The position numbers were made by a program, and so were the translations under genes. A stretch of 20,400 nucleotides of DNA from Chara braunii (Eukaryota > Streptophyta > Charophyceae > Charales > Characeae): NCBI GenBank assembly GCA_003427395.1, contig BFEA01000426.1, positions 819,629-840,028 on the forward strand. The letters run 5' to 3'. Under the pieces are notes generated by a model. The model saw only the letters and a list, made by a program, of their open reading frames with translations. It was not told the DNA's origin and searched no databases. The stretch's first letter is position 1. Each line of letters starts with the position of its first letter. Positions 1 through 6,611 of this stretch are shown here, piece after piece.

Positions 1-122
1 GCTCCCGTCTTTTTATAGCATCCACGTGACCTTTCCAGAGGTCTTTCTTTTTGTTTTGTTTTTTTTTGTTGCCAGGGCGTCTTTATCGATGGCTTGCTTG
101 GATTGCTCCGGGGATACGTTAA

Positions 123-154
<32 letters not shown>

Positions 155-889
155 GATACGTTAAAGTTCAGGGCATACTCGCAATAGCACTTTCGTACAT
201 GAATCTTGAATTTCTCCGCAATTGCGGCCGGATTGGATGAATCTAACTGCAATCACGTGCAAAAAATGGTGGAAAACGTCTTAGTCTGAGTATGCTCTCA
301 GAAAAGCCGTCGGAACTCCTCGTTGCTTTTTTTCCCTTGTATAGTTTTAAGATTTCTCCCCGCCTTCCCGCTTCTTTTGCGGTTTTTTTTCCCTCCATTC
401 AATTCTATTATCACTTTCCCGCGTTTAATTGATTACCTTTTCTTTTTGCTGTTTCTAAATAGCGTTTGTGCGCGTCCCCGTGGGCCCTTTTCCTCCCCTA
501 GGTGGTCTTCACAATGCCTTGGGTAATTTTTGCGCCGGGGAGGTGCAAGCTAACCCAATGAAGAAGGAGTCAGCTCCCCGGTGCTCGCCACGTGTCAGCA
601 GCTGGATCAGGCAGCCGCCATTTCATTCTGAGCGCTGCCGACGGCTTTTGCTAACGGCTGTGTCTCGTCGCCCTCATGTCGGGCACCACAGGCAGCAAGC
701 GAAGATAGTGCGGGAGAAGGGAGGTGGTCGATGCTCTGAGAGAAGGGCGTGGGGCCAGATCACGACGGCGATGATGATGGCAGCAGCTCTGATGGTAGAC
801 AAGGCCTTCGTCGAGGGACTCACGCTGTTGAGCTGAGAGGAATAGCAAATGTGCTCGCGAACAGAACCATGCATTTACCAAGAGGCCTA
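1..889. other. Unannotated left flank, no gene seen
   Basis: Apart from the poly(T) insertion at 113-169 I see nothing assignable. 320-450 is pyrimidine-rich and 540-840 is GC-rich. The open frames here are short, overlap each other on both strands and have no recognisable domain. The first base of the window equals the first base after the N at 12797, so this may be a true contig start. Confidence 0.5.
113..169 (-). mobile_element. Bare poly(A) retro-insertion with 15-bp target duplication
   Basis: A run of 27 T (128-154) lies between two perfect copies of GATACGTTAAAGTTC at 113-127 and 155-169. A homopolymer flanked by a long perfect direct repeat is the footprint of target-primed reverse transcription: target-site duplication plus a poly(A) tail on the minus strand, with essentially no element body. 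The likely source is a LINE machinery acting on an extremely 5'-truncated or aborted copy. A replication-slippage duplication is the alternative. Confidence 0.65.
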
Positions 890-940
890 CCCACGTAGGT
901 CAGTGGGTACAGCCACGACAAGATAAAATGCAGACCCGGC
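890..940 (+). mobile_element. Truncated tRNA-derived SINE-like fragment
   Basis: Positions 896-907 (TAGGTCAGTGGG) match a pol III A box. The following bases resemble the SINE at 1117-1232: both share TCAGTGGGTACA, then a CAGACC run. The similarity ends near 938, where LINE coding sequence begins at 941, so the B box is missing. Probably a partial relative of the downstream SINE. Confidence 0.45.
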
Positions 941-1110
941 AAGATACTGGCCAAAACTCTTTCGCGTCGTCTCGACCCTTTCCCACACAAGGTACCAGTA
1001 GACCCGGACCAGTCTGGTTTTATGCCGGGCAGACGAGTACTGGATAATATTGTGATGAGTCTGATGACTATCTCCCTAATGCATCGACAGGATCAATTTA
1101 CGTGACTTGA

Positions 1111-1238
1111 ACAACCCAAAACCTAGCTCAGTGGGTACACCCATGAAATACAGACCTGTGTTCAAATCCAGATAATGAAACTTGATGAAGGGGGGCCGAA
1201 CAGCTCAATGATAATATCTTAAGGCCGAAAAGACAACC
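1111..1238 (+). mobile_element. tRNA-derived SINE inserted in the LINE
   Basis: Body 1117-1232 is flanked by ACAACC at 1111-1116 and 1233-1238, a candidate 6-bp target duplication. It starts like a tRNA, with seven acceptor-like bases and then TAGCTCAGTGGG (1124-1135, A box). A B box GTGTTCAAATCC follows at 1158-1169, closer than in a real tRNA, so part of the tRNA core is deleted. Removing 122 bp (body plus one repeat) leaves the surrounding LINE with an open frame running into motif A, which independently supports these limits. Confidence 0.65.
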
Positions 1239-1908
1239 TCAACAAGGCAATTATTCACTTCCAAAAAGCCTACGATAGGCTCTACTTGGACTATGTCCAA
1301 GTCACCCTGGAAAAAGTTGGTATAGGTCAGAATTTTAGAAACTTCTCTATGGAGCATCATCCGGCCGAGTTCTAGTCAATGGTCACCCTTTTAGAGTCAC
1401 CCTTTCTCTGAGACGGGTGCCCACTGGCTCCCTCATTATTTGTCATTCAACTTGAAGTGCTCCTAAATATGGTTACATCCCACCCAGATTTTGATGGCCT
1501 CCGGATTTCCCCCAGTTGTTCTATCAAAGTATCTTCCCTCGCCGAAAACTCAATCACTTTTCTGGCAGCCCTGGAACAATGCCTCTCCACCTATGAGGCA
1601 GCCTTTGAAATGAGGGTCAGCTGGCAAAAGTTGGTAGCCCTGACTCCTCATGGTCAGCCCCTGGCCCTAGATTAATATAGGTATTCCTGCCAAGCCACAA
1701 ACTGATCCAGGACGGTATATGGGCATCCAAGTCTCTTTCTCTTACCCCACAGATACAGAAGCTTTAATTGTAACAAATAGAATGAGAGATACATGCTCAA
1801 CCTGGTCCAAAACCCACCTATTATCTCTCTTTGGAAGAGCTATGATCATTAACACATTCATATCCTCTAAGATTTGGTACAACCTATCCATCTGCGCCCT
1901 CCCCCCCG

Positions 1909-1957
1909 CATCTGCTACTAACATTAGACGACACATCTGCTACTAACATTAGACGAC
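1909..1957 (+). repeat. 25-bp tandem duplication in the LINE
   Basis: The unit CATCTGCTACTAACATTAGA plus CGACA occupies 1909-1933 and is repeated at 1934-1957 with only the last base differing or lost. Because 25 is not a multiple of three it shifts the LINE frame: the C-terminal frame with IRRH runs into a stop just after, and the KGD/KVSW block continues in another frame. Confidence 0.85.
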
Positions 1958-2796
1958 TACTTACTCGCCTACTATGGAAAGGAGACTCAGAGGCCTCCTC
2001 ATCCCTTAGTAAGGTTAGCTGGTCGAAAATAACTAAGAAACACCAAACTGGAGGACTGGGTATCCTCGATCCCCCCACTCAAGACAGAGCCCTACTAGCG
2101 AAATGGCCAGTCGGGCCCTCACTGCCAAAGAGGACCAGTCGTTGAACATCGTAGTGCAACCCCGAAGCAGTATGGTATGCCCTCATAATGCACCCGTTTA
2201 CCTCCAAACCCATCAGCCACACCTGGGGCAACATCATCAAAGAGTGGGGGAAGATGCTCCCCCAACTTCTGGAGGAACCTGTATCTAGGATCGAAATCCT
2301 TAACACCTGCTTATTTGAAAACCCTGCCATCAGAAACAGAGTCCGACTTCCTTTCTCAGTGGCTAAAGCTTCGGGCAACTTTGGTCGGAAATGGATGCAA
2401 AGGGGTACTTGGCTGTTATGCCACATCTGGCACACTAAAAAGAAGACTTGAATAAGTGCAAGCGTGTGATACGCAACCTCACGCCCCCTTGCAGCTTCCC
2501 GTACGGGGTCGCCGATCAGAGTTCTAGGAGGGGCGTGGTCGAGGATTTTTGGCCGTAAGGGTTTCTCCCGGACGGAACGGGAGGCTCTCGTTTCGTGGCC
2601 GAGGTTTTTCTCGGAGTCGAACTGTCGCCGCGGAGTCATGTGGGGGTCGAATCACTCTGAAACGACAAAATCAAAAAGGTTTCCGCAAAAATGAACTGCC
2701 GCCATGCATCGGGACGGAGAAAGGCATCGAGGGGAGGGGGGCCATGGCGGCGGAAGACAAAACTTCGATCGTCAGGGGTTTGGGGGATAGGTGAGG

Positions 2797-2911
2797 GGTT
2801 CGAAGCCTTCGGGCCTCATCATCGACTTCACAAAGTGTTTGACCCCTCGGGTCTTTGTTGTGGAGGTGGGTGGTTCGAGGCCTTCAGGCCTCGGCGTCGA
2901 ACTCACAGAGT
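2797..2911. repeat. Two 40-bp direct repeats inside the LTR
   Basis: 2797-2836 and 2872-2911 are similar (about eight differences) and both begin with GGTTCGA followed by a purine and GCC, which resembles a pol III B box or TpsiC arm. The second contains the perfect inverted repeat GAGGCCT-TC-AGGCCTC. Read on the minus strand they give RPEGLEPPTS and RPEGFEPLTY, peptides familiar from spurious annotations antisense to tRNA ends. Confidence 0.6.
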
Positions 2912-3498
2912 CCGCGCGAAAGTTTCCGGGAGGGTAAAGCGGCGGGAGGACTCGCCGGCATCTGAATTCGAAATTACGCGGGCAGCGCCCCCGCGCTACG
3001 GGAAAGCTCGGGGAAACGCGTCGCTCCCTCGTAACCCAAGACCAGCCGTCGCCACGAACACGAGTCCCCCTGGCGACACCAGCGACAATCAAACTGCGGT
3101 CGCCACGCGTCGTGAGCGGCCGACCAGGGCAACACCGTTAAACCCGTGTAAGGCAATATCAGAGTCGGGGAATCAAAGCGATCAATCAACACAAACCCAT
3201 TCCCCCTTATCTCACAGGCCCGCAACGGGTCTTGCCAACACACTTGCTCCGTCCGCCTCAGCGCGCACCGTACGTCCGCATCGCAGTAGACGCTGTCGTC
3301 ATCTGCGATGGGGAAGGCCGGTAGCGAAATGAGACGATCGGAGGTACGCGATGAACATGGGCAAGATCCCGCGTTCCCGGTCATCCGAGCCAACACCGAA
3401 TCCATACAACAATCGTCGCAACTTTTCTCTCTCTCAAAAAAAAGGGGGGTGCGTAGGGTGAAGATGACGAAAGCTAAGCTTTCTCCCCTTGGCGGGGG

Positions 3499-3532
3499 CG
3501 TCAACCGTCCGCACGGACGCAGGCGGTTGACG
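3499..3532. repeat. Imperfect inverted repeat (hairpin) in the LTR
   Basis: CGTCAACCG (3499-3507) pairs perfectly with CGGTTGACG (3524-3532). Inside, TCCG (3508-3511) pairs with CGGA (3514-3517). The right arm runs into TGACGTCA (3529-3536), the palindromic CRE/bZIP site. This could fold in the transcript leader or bind bZIP factors in the LTR; both are inference. Confidence 0.6.
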
Positions 3533-3608
3533 TCACCGGTGCGGAGACGATAAGCTCTAAAAGCGATGACTGTCAGTTCCGAGGAAGGCGATCGAGGAAG
3601 GGAAGGAG

Positions 3609-3636
3609 GGAGAGAGAGAGTGAGAGTGAATTACGC
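3609..3636. repeat. GA-rich simple sequence
   Basis: A short GA/GAGT microsatellite inside the LTR. A second one at 4181-4199 gives a CT-rich run just downstream of the TATA box in element orientation, as often seen at plant transcript starts. Confidence 0.6.
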
Positions 3637-4207
3637 CGAGACCGCGCGAGAGCACAGGAAAGACCGCGGAGGGGAGGGGAACAACCGGATCAACACACTC
3701 TTACTCCTAAGCAGACGGTCCCCCAGTTCAGTTTCCCCATCCCCGCCCGGACGAGTACATACACACATACATGCATGCATTCAANAACACTTGACAGGAC
3801 ATCTAATCATCCATGGACCTTCGACATCACTCATGCGCAGAACCAGCTCCCATCACTCTGGGCCTCAAGCACACGACATACATAGACAAAGCAGCAATGG
3901 AGATAAAAGTGAGTCCTTCTCGTACACAAAAATTTCAATTAACTGCNGCCCCCAGGCGCGGCCTTCAAAAATTCCCCAAGACCACCGACCACCATAGCCA
4001 CAAGGCCCTGCCGCNGCCGGCGTCCAATCCCCACCACTGCTCAGTCCCTCCGACTGCTTNGCTCGGNGACTACCGCGGGGTCCACCCCANGTCGTCACTC
4101 CGCCCGTCCTTGGGCTCGTCGAGCCTGTTCGGCGCCGCGGACTCTCGCGCATAGCTCGCGCAGCATTGCAGCCGAGATCAAAGAGAGAGAGAGGAGAGGG
4201 TTCCGCA

Positions 4208-4215
4208 AATTTATA
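4208..4215 (-). promoter_or_regulatory. Candidate LTR TATA box
   Basis: Reverse complement reads TATAAATT within GCTATAAATTTGCG. It lies about 585 bp into the LTR from its 5' end. A CT-rich tract (4181-4199) follows at the distance expected of a start region, so transcription would begin near 4180 and leave a long R-U5 of about 1.7 kb. The same box is at 17005-17012 in the other LTR copy. Confidence 0.5.
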
Positions 4216-4810
4216 GCACGGGAGGCGGCGGGTTAACAGCGCGAGGTGCAAGCGGCGCAGGGTGTAGATGAGCAGGACCGGAGAGAGAGGTGGGGAGTTA
4301 GAGGGTTCGACCCGCGGGATTGCATGGCTACGTGATTGGGGTGTTCGTCCAAGTGGTGCGTGGTTTCCCGCTTTCCACATTGATCCGAGCATCCCAACTA
4401 CATCGCCAATCACTTCGCGGAGGAAGACAGGGTAAGGATCAAGTTGGGCGTAGGGGAAGACGAAGAGTCCTCCATGGGGAAAATGTGCGCAGCAAGAAGG
4501 GAAGATGGCGCGAGAATGCGAAGCAAGAAACGGGGATGCGAGACGCGCGAAGAAATCGAAGCTTGGGCGAGCGCGCGCAAAAATTCAAAAAAAATCCCAA
4601 CCGCACCCGTTTCTTGATTTTCATACCACGACCGCTATTCGCCCACGGGAGTTATTAACCAAACAAAATGAAAAAGGCCGTTTCAAAAAGAAAACAAAAG
4701 CAAAAAGAAGGAAACCCCCCTTTTTATCTGCGTCCGTACTTCGGGGCTTCCGCAGGGTTTTTCCTCAAGGATACGGCAAGCCGCGCGGTACGGATCTGAG
4801 CTTATCACAT

Positions 4811-5341
4811 CTATGATACGCAGGGCACATGAGAGAGGACCAGTGGCGCCAGATCCGCCACCGCTCGCACCACCTGCTTGCGCACCGATTGGGGCCCTCG
4901 ACCCGTCATCACCACATGCGTCTCGGTATAAGGCCGCCGCTCCCGCTTCTGCGCCGCGAAGACCAGGAAGTGGTACACCGCATTGGGACGCTGCCCCGTC
5001 TCGTAGATGAGCGTCCCCGCCAATCGCGCCGCAATACACCCTTGAAAAGGGGGTGTCAGATATGGCTCCCACGCCGGATCAGGGCGCAGCGCCCCCGCGA
5101 TGGCCGTGAGCCTAATGGTGGCGGGATCCACCATGAAGTCCACCTCGGTCGGATGGACCGTCTGGCTCGGATGAACTACTAAGGTCAATGACCGGGGCAC
5201 CCCGGGGTGGTTGGCAGGAACGGAGAGGTTCCGCGAGGACGGGGGGTCTAGATATGGGATCCGAAAATCCCATTCGGCTTCCTCCTCCGGCTGCTGCTGC
5301 TGATGATGGCCCAGCTCCATCAAGATTGAGGTCGGGCACAC
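4811..5341 (-). CDS. Accessory ORF C of the retrotransposon (unknown)
   Basis: An open frame of 176 codons ending 14 bp before the LTR. The first ~60 codons overlap the end of ORF B in another frame and look like a shadow of it (Gln and Glu runs where ORF B encodes an Ala-Gly linker). From about residue 62 (TVHPTEVDF) the sequence looks like a folded domain: WEPYLTPPFQG, then a likely beta-rich stretch LIYETGQ...YHFLVFAA, then a basic helix-like end QSVRKQVVRAVADLA. Most likely it is the displaced C-terminal part of ORF B after a small frameshift near 5140-5165; otherwise it starts at Met70 (5134). No signal peptide, membrane segment or known family recognised. Confidence 0.5.
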   Translation of the reverse strand: MCPTSILMELGHHQQQQPEEEAEWDFRIPYLDPPSSRNLSVPANHPGVPRSLTLVVHPSQTVHPTEVDFMVDPATIRLTAIAGALRPDPAWEPYLTPPFQGCIAARLAGTLIYETGQRPNAVYHFLVFAAQKRERRPYTETHVVMTGRGPQSVRKQVVRAVADLAPLVLSHVPCVS

Positions 5342-6035
5342 GCGGAATGGGCGGGGATGGCACGATAGTCTCCTTAACGAGCGTCGCAGCGCGTGCGGGC
5401 TGAATCACCTCCTCGCCGCCGCCGATCCTGCTGCCTTGCGCTCCTGGCGACGGGTGGCGTCTCTTCCTCTTCGGCGTCTTCTTGGGGGCCTTTGGTGGCA
5501 CTGGCCGAGAGTACGATGAGGGAGGATGCAACGGCCTTTCCTCCAGGAAGTCCTCCAATCTCTCCGCGCGCTGCGCAATGTAATCCGGGATGACGACCAC
5601 GTTGTACGTTCTCTGCGGGGCCGTCACCGTCCGCAATCGCGGTTGGATCTCCTCTTCATCGCTCACGATCACTTGCGCGATGGAGAGGAGATCAAGATGT
5701 ATGAGCTCCAAAAATCCCGGATCGATCGTCTGGAGCTGGTCGAATGGGTACAGTGCGACCGTCCCTTCCTTTTCCGCTGGCTTGGGTCGCGTGATGACGT
5801 AGTAAACGACGAAGTGCTCACCGGTAGCGTGGTCTTCGTGATCCACGAAGAACCGGAACATCCCCAGCGCCACGGACTTGTACAGCGCCCGGTGCAACTC
5901 CCACGCGTCCTCGTCGGCGAAGGGCAGCGGCTCCACGTCAGTTAGCTCCACCAAGTACTCCGAGAACTCGCGCATGGGGTAAGGGCTCGTCGTGAGCTGG
6001 TAGGGGAGGGTGGTGTAGGAGAAGAAAGGAGGCAT
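5112..6035 (-). CDS. Accessory ORF B: nuclear-type protein with NLS, EAR-like and SUMO-interacting motifs
   Basis: 307 codons, open, downstream of integrase on the same strand. Residues 20-155 look globular, with a beta-rich stretch (MFRFFVDHEDH then HFVVYYVITRP) and an acidic SDEEE. Residues 156-165 are helix-like. From 170 the chain is Pro-rich and disordered. Three short motifs stand out: a basic cluster KKTPKRKRRHP (about 185-195), typical of nuclear import; DLNLD at 235-239, like plant EAR repression motifs; and VIDLSSSSE at 282-290, a textbook SUMO-interacting motif with its Ser/acidic tail. The start ATG follows the TAA of ORF A directly and in the same frame. The last ~17 codons are probably off-frame. 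No known family recognised; not an envelope protein. Confidence 0.6.
   Translation of the reverse strand: MPPFFSYTTLPYQLTTSPYPMREFSEYLVELTDVEPLPFADEDAWELHRALYKSVALGMFRFFVDHEDHATGEHFVVYYVITRPKPAEKEGTVALYPFDQLQTIDPGFLELIHLDLLSIAQVIVSDEEEIQPRLRTVTAPQRTYNVVVIPDYIAQRAERLEDFLEERPLHPPSSYSRPVPPKAPKKTPKRKRRHPSPGAQGSRIGGGEEVIQPARAATLVKETIVPSPPIPRVPDLNLDGAGPSSAAAAGGGSRMGFSDPISRPPVLAEPLRSCQPPRGAPVIDLSSSSEPDGPSDRGGLHGGSRHH
5166..5192 (-). other. SUMO-interacting motif in ORF B
   Basis: Codons read VIDLSSSSE. Hydrophobic V-I-x-L followed by serines and an acid is the type-a SIM pattern. It sits in a Pro/Ser-rich, probably unstructured tail. The motif is seen; SUMO binding is inferred. Confidence 0.55.
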
Positions 6036-6611
6036 TTAGTACGGGACAGGGGGAATAGCTTGGAGGTTGAGAGGAGCAGCGGGAGGGAGAAGTGCGGGGA
6101 GCTGCAGCACCAGCACAATCGGTCCGTCCTCGGCCCTACGCAGCAGCACTTCGTGGGTTGTGAATCGGTGCCTGCTCCATCCTTGCACTCTGGCCACTGA
6201 TCTGGCCGCTTCTACCGCGTACTCGCGCACAAAGCTGCGCGCCGACTCCCGATTCTCCTGCGGGAGGATCGTCAAGTCTCCGATGAAGGTGGCGACGCTG
6301 TGCACGAAATTGGGTGCCACCTGGAGCGCACGAAACTCAATGAATACCCGGGTCGTCTCCCGGCCGGGCAACTGCGTCACGTCCACGTACACCCCCGCAT
6401 ACGTCAGCCGATCGCAAAGCAACGAGTATGCGGCCAAGTCAGCAACCCCGGGCGCTGGCACGTTCACCTGTTGGATGTCGTACCGCAACTGCCTCTCCTC
6501 ATTAAACCGATGCCGCAACAGGTGATCTGCAAGCGACGTTTGGAAGTGCTCGAGGGGCTCATGCTCCGGCTGGCGATGGTTCATCCTGCTCCCCGGCACT
6601 TTCAACACCAA
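6036..6611 (-). CDS. Accessory ORF A of the retrotransposon (unknown)
   Basis: 191 codons, open, beginning 53 bp inside the end of the integrase frame and in a different frame. The second Met (MNHRQPEHEP, top base 6584) is an equally good start. The product looks like a soluble mixed alpha/beta protein: a charged N-terminus (HFQTSLADHLLRHRF), a likely beta hairpin (GVYVDVTQLPGRETTRVFIEF), a basic helix (ESARSFVREYAVEAARSVARV) and a Pro/Leu-rich end. No signal peptide, membrane span or metal-binding cluster. It ends TAC TAA, followed at once by the ATG of ORF B in frame, so A and B may once have been one protein or may use readthrough or re-initiation. Function unknown. Confidence 0.6.
   Translation of the reverse strand: MVLKVPGSRMNHRQPEHEPLEHFQTSLADHLLRHRFNEERQLRYDIQQVNVPAPGVADLAAYSLLCDRLTYAGVYVDVTQLPGRETTRVFIEFRALQVAPNFVHSVATFIGDLTILPQENRESARSFVREYAVEAARSVARVQGWSRHRFTTHEVLLRRAEDGPIVLVLQLPALLPPAAPLNLQAIPPVPY

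Larger units (their letters stand above)
941..2452 (+). pseudogene. L1-like LINE reverse transcriptase, decayed
   Basis: Remnant of the ORF2 reverse transcriptase of a non-LTR element, read on the + strand in several frames. Visible in order are an N-terminal RT block with KILAKTLSRRL then DQSGFMPGRRVLDN (941-1102), motif A as HFQKAYDRL (near 1256-1285), motif B as GCPLAPSLF (near 1418-1446), motif C as SLAENSITF (near 1537-1563), and the C-terminal stretch with LSLFGRAMIINTFISSKIWY, then LLWKGD, KVSW and GGLGILDPP. The motif A catalytic Asp is replaced by His and the motif C Asp-Asp pair by Glu-Asn, so it is inactive. A SINE insertion, a 25-bp tandem duplication and several stops or shifts break it further. 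The 5' part (endonuclease) is absent. Sequence ends about 24 bp before the gypsy LTR. Confidence 0.85.
1..4202. repeat. Direct repeat, copy 1 (identical to 12798-16999)
   Basis: This block recurs at a constant offset of 12797 bases. Every reading frame compared in it gives the same translation in both copies, a 27-T homopolymer has the same length, and six undetermined bases (3785, 3947, 4015, 4060, 4067, 4090) recur at the same offset (16582, 16744, 16812, 16857, 16864, 16887). Identity stops abruptly at 4203 against 17000. It holds the left flank plus most of the left LTR. Shared Ns cannot come from biology, so the second copy is probably the same assembled sequence placed twice. Confidence 0.95.
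2476..4797 (-). repeat. 3' LTR of the gypsy element
   Basis: Left limit is set by homology to 12570-12796, which directly follows the PBS. Right limit is set by the point where this copy and the one ending at 17593 stop matching (4797/17593). Length is about 2.32 kb. In element orientation it starts AGATCCGTACC and ends GCGTGAGGT, not TG...CA. 2476-2699 differs from 12570-12796 at about eight sites. The many open frames inside it on both strands show no family features and are not called. Confidence 0.85.

Noticed and set aside
2772-3092. Protein containing RPEGLEPPTS / RPEGFEPLTY
   Set aside because: This peptide family is a known spurious translation of tRNA-end-like DNA; here it comes from the two 40-bp repeats.
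2691-3553. Long + strand frames in the LTR (for example 213 codons at 2691-3332)
   Set aside because: They are antisense to the element, Arg/Pro-rich from GC content, overlapped by equally long minus frames and without domains.
2974-4413. Minus-strand frames of 176 and 182 codons in the LTR
   Set aside because: They lie in the LTR leader and promoter, show no family features, and change freely between the two LTR copies where these differ.
4811-6611. The post-integrase ORFs as an envelope gene
   Set aside because: No signal peptide, membrane anchor, cleavage site or cysteine pattern; ORF B has nuclear-type motifs instead.
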